Part shown: piece by piece, positions 43,645 to 52,509 of the stretch
Numbering within the stretch: the stretch's first letter is position 1
Layout of the letters: every line of letters starts with the position of its first letter
Assembly: GCF_014650075.1 (NCBI RefSeq)
Contig: NZ_BMUG01000010.1
Location: 248,001-312,000 of the forward strand
Length of the DNA stretch: 64,000 nt
Reading direction: 5' to 3'
Source of the DNA: Streptomyces microflavus
GTDB taxonomy: Bacteria; Actinomycetota; Actinomycetes; Streptomycetales; Streptomycetaceae
The notes under the pieces: generated by a model
What the model was told of the DNA's origin: nothing
The model's database searches: none
The model's input: the letters and a program-made list of their open reading frames with translations, nothing else
Position numbers and translations under genes: made by a program

Positions 43645-45278
43645 GCGGCCGGGTCATCGCGGGACGGTACGAGCTGGCCACCATCCTCGGCCAGGGCGGC
43701 ATGGGCCAGGTGTGGACGGCGTACGACCAGCGCCTGGACCGCCGCGTCGCCGTGAAGCTGCTGCGTCCGGACCGGGTCGCCGGGCCCACCGGCAGCGACG
43801 CCGCCGACGAGCTGCGCCGCCGGTTCGTCCGCGAGTGCCGGGTCACCGCACAGGTCGACCACCCCGGCCTGGTCACCGTCCACGACGCGGGCAGCGACGG
43901 CGACGACCTCTATCTCGTCATGCAGTACGTGGAGGGCGCCGACCTCGCCGACCACCTCGCCGAGCAGGACCCGTACCCCTGGCCCTGGGCCGTCGCGGTC
44001 GCCGCCCAGCTCTGCGCGGTCCTGAGCGCGGTGCACGCGGTGCCGATCGTGCACCGCGACCTGAAGCCCCGGAACGTGATGGTCCGGCCCGACGGCTCCG
44101 TCACCGTGCTCGACCTGGGCGTCGCCTCCGTCCTCGACACGGACACCACCCGCCTCACGCACACCGGTTCACCGATCGGCTCCCCGGCCTACATGGCCCC
44201 CGAACAGGCGATGGGCGGCGCAGTCGGCCCGTACACCGACCTGTACGCCCTCGGGGTGCTCCTGCACGAACTGCTCAGCGGGGACGTGCCGTTCGCCGGG
44301 TCCACCGCACTCGGCGTCCTGCACCGCCACCTCTACGAGCCGCCGGTCCCGGTCCGGCAGGGCAGGCCGGAGGTCCCCGCCGCGCTGGAGGCCCTCGTGC
44401 TGCGGCTGCTCGCCAAGGACCCGCAGGACCGGCCCGCCTCCGCGCAGGAGGTGTACGAGGAGCTGGCCCCGCTGCTGCCCAAGCACGGCACCCCCGCCGG
44501 GCCCCTCGACCCGACGCGCCCGTTCCTGCGCCCGCACGCCCCCTGGCCGGACCGGGCCGCCACCCCGGCCTCCGCGCCCGTACCCGCGTCCGTCTCCGTA
44601 CCGTCGCAGGCCCAGGCGGGCACCACTCCGTGGCCCGCCGTCGCCTCCCTCCTCTCCCCGCCCCCGCCGCTCACGGCGCCGACCAACTTCACCCCGCCGC
44701 CCGCCCGCCCGGACGTCGCGCAGGCCGTGGACGAGGTGAAGAAGTTGCTCGGCGAGGGCCGGATCACCCAGGCCGTGGACATCCTCGGCTCGATCCTCCC
44801 GGCGGCCGCCGCCGAGCACGGCGAGCACTCACCCGTCGTCCGCATCCTGCGCAAGCAGTACGCGGCGACACTGATGGACGACGGGCAGTACCGCCGCGCC
44901 CTCCCGGAGCTGCGCCGCCTCGCGGAGGACCGCACCGCCGGGACCGGCCCGGCCGACATCCAGGTCCTCCAGTTCCGTTACGACGCCGCCCAGTGCCTGG
45001 AACAGCTCGGCGAGGCCACGGCCGCGCTCGGCGAGTACCGCGCGGTCCTCCCGTACTACGAGAACGCCTACGGGGCCGTCACCACCGATCCGGGCCGGGC
45101 CCTCGACATCCGCCACCGCATCGGGCAGCTCCTGCTGGCGGTCGGGGACCACACGGCGGGCCGGGCCCAGTTCCAGGCCCTGCTGTACGACGCGGAGCGC
45201 ACCTACGGGCCGCACCACCCGCTCTCCGCCGACCTGCGCCGCCGCCTCAGCCACCAGCAGGACGTCCGGGGCGGCTGA
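43641..45278 (+). CDS. Soluble Ser/Thr protein kinase with C-terminal TPR-like region
   Basis: The 545-aa product has an N-terminal Hanks-type kinase domain: LGQGGMGQVWTAYDQ (glycine loop), VAVKLL with the catalytic Lys, VHRDLKPRNVM (catalytic loop), LDLG in place of the usual DFG, and SPAYMAPEQAMG (activation and P+1 loops). A Pro/Ala linker near residues 290-350 leads to a helical C-terminus with repeat-like segments (VKKLLGEGRITQAVDILGSI, then YRRALPELRRLAE, then AALGEYRAVLPYYENAYG) similar to TPRs. No membrane helix is seen, unlike PknB-type kinases. It probably phosphorylates partner proteins in the cytoplasm. Confidence 0.9.
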   Translation: MSGRVIAGRYELATILGQGGMGQVWTAYDQRLDRRVAVKLLRPDRVAGPTGSDAADELRRRFVRECRVTAQVDHPGLVTVHDAGSDGDDLYLVMQYVEGADLADHLAEQDPYPWPWAVAVAAQLCAVLSAVHAVPIVHRDLKPRNVMVRPDGSVTVLDLGVASVLDTDTTRLTHTGSPIGSPAYMAPEQAMGGAVGPYTDLYALGVLLHELLSGDVPFAGSTALGVLHRHLYEPPVPVRQGRPEVPAALEALVLRLLAKDPQDRPASAQEVYEELAPLLPKHGTPAGPLDPTRPFLRPHAPWPDRAATPASAPVPASVSVPSQAQAGTTPWPAVASLLSPPPPLTAPTNFTPPPARPDVAQAVDEVKKLLGEGRITQAVDILGSILPAAAAEHGEHSPVVRILRKQYAATLMDDGQYRRALPELRRLAEDRTAGTGPADIQVLQFRYDAAQCLEQLGEATAALGEYRAVLPYYENAYGAVTTDPGRALDIRHRIGQLLLAVGDHTAGRAQFQALLYDAERTYGPHHPLSADLRRRLSHQQDVRGG

Positions 45279-45418
45279 TTCCGGGGGTCCGGCCGCCCCA
45301 CATCCCCAACTCCTCCCGAATCGTTGGTCGAATCAGTGGCACCGATCACATCCACTGCCTACCATCGATCACCGCAAGGCTTGTGCACCGATGCACAAAC
45401 TCTCCACGGGAGGCTCCT

Positions 45419-46075
45419 TTGCACCGCCGTCGTCGCACCGCGCTCGCCGTCACCGCCGCAACCCTGCTCGCGGCACCACTCCTCGCCGCCTGCGGCAACG
45501 AGGCCCACCCCGGTGCCGCGGCCGTCGTGGGCGGCGAGCGGATCGAGGTCTCGGCGGTCCAGGCCCAGGCTGCCGACGTCCGCACCGCCCAGGAGAGCTC
45601 GCCCGAGGCGGCCCAGCTGGTCAACAAGTCGGGCCAGCTCAACCGCGCCAAGCTGCACGGGCTGATCTTCGGCCGGATCCTGGACAAGGCCGCCGAGGAC
45701 GCCGGGGTCACCGTGAACCGCAAGGAGATCCAGGAGGCCCGGACCGCCAGCCGTGCCCAGGCCGGCGGTGAGGAGCAGCTGCGGGCGATGATGCTCCAGC
45801 AGCGCTGGGTCGCCCCCGACCAGATCGACGGCGACATGCGCCAAGAGGTGCTGCTGCCGAAGCTCGCCAAGGCGCTCGGCGCGGACCTCGGCACCCCGGC
45901 CGGACAGCAGGTCGTCGGCGAGGCGCTGACCAAGGCGTCGAAGCAGCTGAAGATCGACGTCAACCCGCGCTTCGGGGCCTGGGACGACCAGAAGATGCAG
46001 CTCGGCAACTACAAGGCGCCCTGGATCACCCAGGTCACCGAGTTCGCCCCGCAGGAGCCGGAAGCGGGCGCCTGA
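45419..46075 (+). CDS. SurA N-terminal-like lipoprotein
   Basis: The 218-aa product is a lipoprotein: a basic HRRRRTALAVTA start, a hydrophobic stretch and lipobox LLAAC. The mature part resembles SurA/PrsA-type chaperone N-domains: AAAVVGGERIEVSAVQAQAAD, helices around LIFGRILDKAAEDAGVTVNR and MMLQQRWVAPDQIDGDMRQE. No PPIase domain follows, so it is a chaperone-like domain alone. The TTG at 45419 is chosen because GGGAGG lies five bases upstream and other in-frame starts do not fit. It precedes mazG in the same direction, as in other Streptomyces. Confidence 0.85.
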   Translation: MHRRRRTALAVTAATLLAAPLLAACGNEAHPGAAAVVGGERIEVSAVQAQAADVRTAQESSPEAAQLVNKSGQLNRAKLHGLIFGRILDKAAEDAGVTVNRKEIQEARTASRAQAGGEEQLRAMMLQQRWVAPDQIDGDMRQEVLLPKLAKALGADLGTPAGQQVVGEALTKASKQLKIDVNPRFGAWDDQKMQLGNYKAPWITQVTEFAPQEPEAGA

Positions 46076-46169
46076 TCTGGATGCCGTCCGGGCACCCGCC
46101 GGGCGCTTGAGCCGGGCGCCCTTCGGGTACCCGCCGGGCGCCTGACCTGGGGCCGCGGCGGGTAGGTTC
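46065..46169 (+). repeat. Three 35-bp tandem repeats starting at a stop codon
   Basis: CGGGCGCCTGA or CGGGCGCTTGA begins at 46065, 46100 and 46135, an exact 35-bp period. The first copy contains the TGA stop of the SurA-like gene; the third runs into the mazG promoter. ACCCGC blocks recur within the first two copies. Confidence 0.82.
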
Positions 46170-46174
46170 GCCGG

Positions 46175-47191
46175 GTGAACGCTGAAGCCCCCGGCACGCC
46201 CACTGCCACCCCCGGCGACCCCGGCCGCATCGTCCTGCTCACCGCCAGCCACCGGGTCGCGCCCGGCCTGCTGTCCTGGCCGGCCTGGCAGACGCTGCAC
46301 GCCGCCGACCAGGTCCTCACCGCCGACCCGGACCACCCCCAACTGCCCTACCTCCGCGAGGCGGGCGTCCGCGTCGAGCACGCGGCGCCCTCCGCCGACG
46401 AACTGGTGGCCGCCTGCGCGGGCGGCCGCACGGTCGTGGTCCTCGTCGGCGGCGAGGGCGACAGCCGCCTGACCGACGGCCTGGCCCGGCTCGGCGGCTC
46501 CGGCCGGGTGTCCATGCCGGACCTGGAGCTGCTCCCCGGCTCGTACGACCTGCCCGGCGCCCGCCTCCTGGACCTGGTCCAGGTGATGGACCGGATCCGC
46601 CGCGAGTGCCCCTGGACCTCGCAGAAGACGCACAAGGGCCTCGCCAAGTACGCCATCGAGGAGGCGTACGAACTGGTCGAGGCGATCGAGGACGGCGACC
46701 GGACCGAACTGCGCGAGGAACTGGGCGACGTACTCCTCCAGGTCGTCTTCCACGCGCGCATCGCGGAGGAAGGCCGCCCGGAGGATGGGGCGGAGCCGTT
46801 CGCCATCGACGACGTGGCGGGCGGCCTGGTCGAGAAGCTGATCCACCGCCATCCGCACGTCTTCGGCGACGAGAGCGCCGAGACCCCGGAGGACGTCCAC
46901 GCGCACTGGCTGCGCACCAAGGCGATCGAGAAGCAGCGCACCTCGGTCACCGAGGGCGTCCCCCTCGGCCAACCGGGCCTGGCCCTCGCGGCAAAGCTCG
47001 GCAGCCGCGCCCGTACGGCCGGACTCGACGTCCCCCTCCCCACCGGCGACACCATCGGCTACGAGCTCCTGGCCCTCGCCGTGACCGCCGAGGCGAACGG
47101 CACCGACCCGGAGGCCGCCCTCCGCGCGGCGGCCCGTGCGTACAGGGACGCGATCGTGGCGGCGGAGGGCGGGGAGCCGGGGGCCCGGTAG
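46175..47191 (+). CDS. mazG: Nucleoside triphosphate pyrophosphohydrolase MazG
   Basis: The 338-aa product has an N-terminal region of about 115 residues seen in Streptomyces MazG (IVLLTASHRVAPGLLSWPAW). The MazG domain follows: LVQVMDRIRRECPWTSQKTH, KYAIEEAYELVEAIE with the ExxE metal site, LREELGDVLLQVVFHA with the ExxD site, and HPHVFGD. A second, shorter MazG-like stretch near the end (EGVPLGQPGLALAAKLGSRA) is usual for full-length MazG. It hydrolyses (d)NTPs to NMPs and pyrophosphate. TAGGTT at 46163-46168 lies seven bases before the GTG, so a leaderless transcript is likely. Confidence 0.95.
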   Translation: MNAEAPGTPTATPGDPGRIVLLTASHRVAPGLLSWPAWQTLHAADQVLTADPDHPQLPYLREAGVRVEHAAPSADELVAACAGGRTVVVLVGGEGDSRLTDGLARLGGSGRVSMPDLELLPGSYDLPGARLLDLVQVMDRIRRECPWTSQKTHKGLAKYAIEEAYELVEAIEDGDRTELREELGDVLLQVVFHARIAEEGRPEDGAEPFAIDDVAGGLVEKLIHRHPHVFGDESAETPEDVHAHWLRTKAIEKQRTSVTEGVPLGQPGLALAAKLGSRARTAGLDVPLPTGDTIGYELLALAVTAEANGTDPEAALRAAARAYRDAIVAAEGGEPGAR

Positions 47192-47246
47192 GTGTGCGGG
47201 TGCTCTCCGCCCTCGAAGCCTCTGCGGCACGGGACCGGCACCATGG

Positions 47247-48494
47247 TCAACTAGTCGATGCTTCCGGTGTGAACTCCACCGGAAGGGTGCGCAGGCCTCG
47301 CATGATCAGGCCGCCACGCCACCGCAGATCGGCCGGATCCACCGCGAGCCGCAGGTCCGGCAGACGGCGGAACAACGTCTCCAGAGCAGTGCGCCCCTCC
47401 AGCCGGGCGAGGGGTGCACCGAGGCAGTAGTGGATGCCGTGCCCATATCCCAGGTGCTGGTTGTCCCGGCGGGCGAGATCGAGGGTGTCGGGGTTCTTGA
47501 ACCTCTCGGGGTCGCGGTCCGCCGCCGCGAGCACCACGAGGACCGGGTCACCTTTTCGAATCGGCTGCCCTCCGATTTCGAGCCCCTCGGTGGCGTACCG
47601 CCAGGTTGCCAGCTCCACCGGGCCGTCGAAACGCAGCAGCTCCTCCACGGCGCTATCGATGAGGGGACCGTTGCCTTGCTCTACCGCACCCTGGAAAACG
47701 GATCGCTGAGCAGGGTTCCGGAAGAACGCATGGGCGCTGTTGCCGATCAAGTTGATGGTCGTTTCGAAACCCGCGAAAAGGATCACGAACGCCATTGCGG
47801 CGGCCTCGTTCTCGGTGAGGTGCTCGCCATGGTCACTCGCCCGGATCAGATCCGAAATCAGGTCGTCGCCGGGGTCGGCGCGCTTCTTGTGAATCAGCTC
47901 GGAGAGGTAAGCACGAATCTTTTTCACGGAGCGGGCGACGCCGCCGCGGGGGCCTCCGCCGTGCCGGATCATCATCCCGGCCCAGTCACGGAAGTCGTCC
48001 TGGTCCTCGCGGGGTACGCCGAGCAGGTCGCAGATGGCGTAGATGGGGAGCGGGAAGGCGAATTCATGGATGAGGTCGGCTTCCCCCTTCTCCGCGAAAC
48101 CGTCGATAAGGCTGTTCGTCAGCTCTTGGACCCGTGGCGCGAAGAGCGCGGCCCGACGTGGCGTGAACGCCTTGGATACGAGTCGGCGCAGCCTGGTGTG
48201 GTCCGGCGGGTCGATGTTGAGCAGGTGCGTCATGAGGCCCGCGCCGCGCTCCCCCGGGATACCGGTCTTGGCGCGGCCCTGGGCGTCATCAGCGTGATGC
48301 TCGGGGTTCTTGGAGAGCCGTGCGTCGGCCAGCGCCTGCCGCGCGTCGGCGTAACGTGTCACGAGCCACGCTTCCACTCCGGACGGCAACTCTGTCCGAT
48401 GCACGGGTGCGTGCTCCCGCAGCCAGGCGTATGCGGGATACGGATCGGTCGCGAACTCCCAGGAGAAGAGTTCCGGAGTCGGGGTGTCGTTCAT
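47247..48494 (-). CDS. Cytochrome P450
   Basis: The 415-aa product is a soluble bacterial class P450. It has the I-helix oxygen-activation motif AGFETT, the K-helix ExxR (VEELLRF), the PERF-like DPERFKNPD segment and the heme-Cys loop HLGYGHGIHYCLGAPLAR. It begins FSWEFATDPYPAYAWLREHAPV, the usual CYP105/107-like start. No ferredoxin or reductase gene is adjacent. The ATG at 48494 is the plausible start, though its Shine-Dalgarno is weak. A decayed P450 fragment with a very similar C-terminal third lies on the opposite strand at 50653-51014, beyond a recombinase remnant. Confidence 0.93.
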   Translation of the reverse strand: MNDTPTPELFSWEFATDPYPAYAWLREHAPVHRTELPSGVEAWLVTRYADARQALADARLSKNPEHHADDAQGRAKTGIPGERGAGLMTHLLNIDPPDHTRLRRLVSKAFTPRRAALFAPRVQELTNSLIDGFAEKGEADLIHEFAFPLPIYAICDLLGVPREDQDDFRDWAGMMIRHGGGPRGGVARSVKKIRAYLSELIHKKRADPGDDLISDLIRASDHGEHLTENEAAAMAFVILFAGFETTINLIGNSAHAFFRNPAQRSVFQGAVEQGNGPLIDSAVEELLRFDGPVELATWRYATEGLEIGGQPIRKGDPVLVVLAAADRDPERFKNPDTLDLARRDNQHLGYGHGIHYCLGAPLARLEGRTALETLFRRLPDLRLAVDPADLRWRGGLIMRGLRTLPVEFTPEASTS

Positions 48495-48681
48495 CCGGCG
48501 ACGGTATCGGGCGCTTGTGCGGCGAGAGCCCACTGGCATGGCGTTGAGATCTCGACCCGGAGGCTTGTGACGCTCCAGGGCAATCACGAGGACAGCAAAG
48601 CGTAGTGCTGTCGCAGCACGGCGGGGCGAGGACGGCAGACGGTGGCTGGAACTGTGTCCTCCGCCCCCGCCCGGTCCCGAA

Positions 48682-50652
48682 GCCACCGTTTACGACGAGT
48701 ACGTGGACGAAGCGGTCTCCGGCGCGCTGGAAAGGCGTCCCGAGATGGACCGCCTGGTCCTCGACGCGCACCAGCAGCACTTCAACCGCATTCTCGTCCC
48801 CAACGTCGACCGCATCGGCCGGACGGCCCGCGCCGCCTACCAGTGGGCCTGGAACATGGCGGACCTCGGCATCCACTTCATCTCGGTCACCGAGGGCATC
48901 GACACCAGCACCGACGTCGGCTGGTCCCGGTTCATGCAGTACGTCACCTACTCCGAGATGGAGTGGCGGCGCATCCAGGAGCGGACCGCTGCCGGCCGCG
49001 AACTGAAGATCAGCTACGGCGGCTGGCCAGGTGGCCCCGCTCCTTACGGCTACATGATTGCCCAGGACGCCTCCCGGGTAGGCCGGCGCCGCAAGAGGTT
49101 CAGCGTTCTCGTCACCGCCGGTCAGGAGTCCATGGTGCTCTCCGTGGCCGTCGGGCTCATCGTCGACCAGGGCATGAACTACACCGAGGCGTGCGACGAA
49201 CTCAACGAGCGCGCGCTCTTCACCCGCAGCGGCGTGCCCTGGACCGTCGGGAACCTGCGTAACCGCCTCTGGAGCGAGACCATCCACGACGGTTACGTGG
49301 TCTACCGGAAGACGAACCGGGGCAACGGCAAGAACACGACCCTGCGCTGCGAGGACGGCACCCCCGTTCACGGCGACCCGGTCAAGATCGGCGTCCCGCC
49401 CATTTTCAGTGAGGAGCGCGCCCGGCTCCTCATGGAAGCGCTCAAGAAGATCGGCTTCCAGAACGGCCGCATCACGGATCAGGTCTATCCCCTCAGCGGA
49501 CGCATCGACGGGCATTGCGGCGAGGTCTACACCGGTGCAGGCCGAAGCGGTGAAGCACGTGCCTACCGCTGCAAGGGCATGACCCGTAAGGCGGGGTCCT
49601 GCGGCGAGCCGCACTTCAACGCCAAGGGGATCGAGGATGTCGTCTGGGCGGAACTGACCAGGCTCATGAAGGACGAACGCACCCTTCGGACGATGGCGGC
49701 CGAGTGGGTCAGCAACCTGCCCGGCGACAAGGAGAAGTACGAGCGGCGAGTCGCCGAGTTCGCCACGAGAATCGCGGCCCAGGAAAACCTCCTTGACCGG
49801 AAGGTGCCCGAGTACGTCAGGGCTGGGGTCGACCCCGTCGTCCTTGAGTCGTCTGTCAAGGAGATGAAACAGGAGCTGGAGAAGTTCCGGAAGCAGAAGA
49901 AGTTCGCGGAGGAGTGGCTGGAGGAGTACGCCGAGCACGAGCGCCAGGCACGCAACCTCGTAGACATCGCTGACAACGCCCGCGAGCGTCTCGGCACCAT
50001 GACTCTGAAGGAGCGCAGGGAAGTCTTCGACATGTTCGACGTCAGGGTCGCCCCCGGCGCGATGGAGAACACGTCCAAGCCCGGCGTCAAGTGCGCGGTG
50101 AGCCAGTGGCACTGGGAGACCGGAACTCTCGTCCCGTCGGACCCGACGGATGAGGAATGGGAGTCGGTTCTCGCTGCACTGCGCACCTTCTTCCATGGGA
50201 AGGCGAAGCAGCACTTCGCTACGAAGTACGACATCCGTGCGCAGTTCTGCGGCATGCTGCACCGACTTCGGCGCGGCCTTGCGTGGAACGACATGCCCCT
50301 CACCTGGGGGCCGATCGACCCCATGCGGACGCGCCAGCTCAAGTGGTGGCAGAAGGGTGCCTGGCCCGAGGTCATGCAGGTGCTCTGCGCGGACAAGAGG
50401 GGAGTGGAGGCGTACCGTCGGCCGACTCTTCCTCAGCTCACGGTCACCGGCCGACTCCGTCTGGGGCTGTCGGCGGAGGCGCGGAGCGAGGCACCCGAGC
50501 ACAAGGTGGAGAACACGTTCATCGATCGCAACGCGGTCAAGGCGGACAGGCCTGGCTATCTCCTTCTTTCCTCTGCTGGTCAGATCAGGTTCGAGACGAC
50601 GATCGGCCTCATCGGCAACGGTACGTGCGCCCTGCTGGAGGCCTCGCTGTAG
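48682..50652 (+). pseudogene. Large serine recombinase remnant lacking the catalytic N-terminus
   Basis: From about 48685 the frame reads TVYDEYVDEAVSGALERRPE, then VPNVDRIGRTARAAYQWAWN and ERTAAGRELKISYGG, which is the resolvase domain from its middle onward. Recombinase and zinc-ribbon-like parts follow (GRIDGHCGEVYTGAGR, then RCKGMTRKAGSCG), then a coiled coil. The region that should hold the catalytic Ser (YxRxS) is missing; upstream sequence is unrelated Pro/Arg-rich DNA with no start. A C-terminal segment, PTDEEWESVLAALRTFFHG to KWWQKGAWPEVMQVL, resembles the DUF4096 end of IS5-type transposases. A truncated integrase of an integrative element is the best reading. Confidence 0.75.
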
Positions 50653-51014
50653 ACGGGGAGAGTGCGCTGCCGGCCACCGGGACCGAGGAACTGCTCCGTT
50701 TCGACGGCCTGGTGGAGCTCTCGACCGGGCAGTACGTCACCGAGGCGCTGACGTTCGACCTGTCACGGAGTGACAATCAGCACCTCGGATACGGTCACGG
50801 AATCCACTACTGCCTGGGAGCGCCGCTGGCCCGGCTGGAGGGCCAGGCTGCGGTGGCGACGCTGCTGAGGCGCCTCCCTGGCCTGCGACTTGCCGGAGAA
50901 TCCGCCGATTTGCGCTGGCGGGGCGGACTCATCATGCGTGGACTGCGCACTCTGCCGGTGGAGTTCGAGCCGGGACGCCGCCTCGAAGAAAGTGACACGC
51001 TGTCACCTCTGTGA
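50653..51014 (+). pseudogene. Cytochrome P450 C-terminal fragment
   Basis: The frame reads TEELLRFDGLVELSTGQYVTEAL, then jumps to TFDLSRSDNQHLGYGHGIHY and the Cys loop, and ends with LRWRGGLIMRGLRTLPVEFE. Compared with the intact P450 at 47247-48494, the first two-thirds are missing and about 33 residues between the K-helix and the heme loop are deleted. It lies directly after the recombinase remnant, in opposite orientation to the intact P450. Confidence 0.85.
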
Positions 51015-51071
51015 CTTTCACGTGATCTGCGCTGCATCGACTTGTGACATACGTTCGAGTCCCGCTAGGTT
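50992..51071 (+). promoter_or_regulatory. Palindromes and promoter upstream of the first rpf gene
   Basis: GTGACA-CGC-TGTCAC (50992-51006) and GTGA-CTT-TCAC (51011-51021) are perfect inverted repeats like Crp-type sites. TTGTGA (51042-51047), an 18-bp spacer and TAGGTT (51066-51071) form a plausible promoter for the gene at 51224. Confidence 0.5.
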
Positions 51072-51120
51072 CACGGTTCGACGCGTCGGCCGCGGTTAAA
51101 CCTTGGCCCGCCCGTCACTT

Positions 51121-51195
51121 GCTCAACAGCTTCACGCTCAGCAGATTTACGTTCAGCAGATTTGCGCTCAACAGTTTCATGCTTCTCAGTTCCTG
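51121..51195 (+). repeat. Five 15-bp tandem repeats in the leader of the first rpf gene
   Basis: Units such as GCTCAACAGCTTCAC and GCTCAGCAGATTTAC start at 51121, 51136, 51151, 51166 and (degenerate) 51181. They are less G+C-rich than the surroundings and would lie in the 5' untranslated leader. Confidence 0.85.
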
Positions 51196-51223
51196 CTTGT
51201 CAGTCGCACGGAAGGCAAACCCC

Positions 51224-52255
51224 ATGGGCTCCGCGAACGGCAGACACCGCCGCCCTCGTCAGGCACCCGCCATCGTCGTCGCCGCAGGCGTGACCGGATC
51301 GGCCATCGCCATTCCGTTCCTCGGCGCGGCGGGCGCACACGCAGCCGACGCCACCACCTGGGACCGGGTCGCGGAGTGCGAGAGCGGCGGCATGTGGAGT
51401 GCCGACCTCGGCAACGGCTACTACGGCGGGCTCCAGTTCTCGCAGGAGACCTGGTCCGCGTACGGCGGCACCGCCTTCGCCGAGCGGGCCGACCTCGCCA
51501 GCCGTTCCCAGCAGATATCCGTCGCCGAGAAGGTCCTGGACGACAAGGGGCCGCAGGCGTGGCCGAGCTGCGCGGTGATCTCCGGCCTCGCGGTGGACGG
51601 CAGCCTGCCCGGTGTCGACCCCGGAACCGCGCCCGCCGCCGAGCCCACCGATGACGCGACGACCGCCCCGGCGGACGAAGCGGATGAAAAGGGTGAAGCG
51701 GGGAGTTCCGGCAATACGGACTCGTCCGGCAAGGCCGGTAAGACCGGCAAGAGCGGCAAGGGTGAGAAGGAGGGCGGGAGCGACACGCTCGACCCCTCGG
51801 GGAAGCCTTCCACGCCCCCGGTCGCCGGAAAGGCCGGAACCCCCGGGTCTCCTGACGCCTCGCAGCCCTCCACCTCCGCCCCCGACGCCTCGCAGGGCGC
51901 CGACGGCACCGGCGGCAAGCACCGGGGCGCTCCCGCGCCCGAGGAGGCCGGCGCGGTGGGCCAGGACGGCGACCCCCGTGAGTCCGGCCGGCACGCCTCG
52001 CGGGGCGAGGGTGACGTGCGGGACGGCGGTGCGGTCGTCGACGGCGGGTACACCGTGCAGCCCGGCGACAACCTCTGGGCGATTGCTGACGCACAGAAAC
52101 TTCCCCAGGGCTGGACCGGCCTGTACGAGGCCAACAAGGACCTTCTGGGCTCCGACCCGGATCTGATCCTGCCCGGACAGAGCCTGGATCTGGGGCTGGA
52201 GCAGGTCGGCCAGGAAGGCGCCCCGGAGGGTGCCGAGGTGCCCGCCGCCAACTGA
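51224..52255 (+). CDS. Resuscitation-promoting-factor-like transglycosylase with LysM
   Basis: The 343-aa product is exported: a signal peptide of the APAIVVAAGVTGSAIAIPFL kind ends at AHA-A. The Rpf catalytic domain follows directly: TTWDRVAECESGGMWSADLG with the catalytic Glu, NGYYGGLQFSQETW, then SRSQQISVAEKVL and two cysteines. A long Gly/Ser/Lys/Asp linker (about residues 125-285) connects to a C-terminal LysM (YTVQPGDNLWAIADAQ, then LILPGQSLDLGL) that binds peptidoglycan. It cleaves cell-wall glycan during germination and growth. The ATG at 51224 follows GGAAGG by seven bases. It is a paralogue of the gene at 52750. Confidence 0.92.
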   Translation: MGSANGRHRRPRQAPAIVVAAGVTGSAIAIPFLGAAGAHAADATTWDRVAECESGGMWSADLGNGYYGGLQFSQETWSAYGGTAFAERADLASRSQQISVAEKVLDDKGPQAWPSCAVISGLAVDGSLPGVDPGTAPAAEPTDDATTAPADEADEKGEAGSSGNTDSSGKAGKTGKSGKGEKEGGSDTLDPSGKPSTPPVAGKAGTPGSPDASQPSTSAPDASQGADGTGGKHRGAPAPEEAGAVGQDGDPRESGRHASRGEGDVRDGGAVVDGGYTVQPGDNLWAIADAQKLPQGWTGLYEANKDLLGSDPDLILPGQSLDLGLEQVGQEGAPEGAEVPAAN

Positions 52256-52301
52256 TCAAAAGCGGGAAAACACCCCAAAATTGCGGGTAGTTCAGAGGCC
52301 T

Positions 52302-52328
52302 ATGTCCACTTATGCGTAAGTGAGACAT
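52302..52328 (+). terminator. Hairpin terminator after the first rpf gene
   Basis: ATGTC-CACTTA-TGCG-TAAGTG-A-GACAT (52302-52328) folds as an 11-bp stem with one bulge, then GTCTCTTTGCTT follows. It lies 46 bases after the stop at 52255. Confidence 0.65.
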
Positions 52329-52509
52329 GGGTCTCTTTGCTTCAACTGGCGTGTCGCGTCCGCCCGCTCGCCGCAGATCCCCTCCGACCTGCGGAAACGA
52401 TCCATCACAGAAGGCAAGTAAGCGCCGATTGGCCTAGTATGTCCATCTTTGAATGTGGGGGTTGCCTGTGTTTACGGTCGGAACCGCTCGCACCGCGGGC
52501 CCCGTCGAC

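Noticed and set aside
51121..51195. CRISPR array
   Set aside because: The 15-bp units are directly adjacent without spacers and there are no cas genes in the window.
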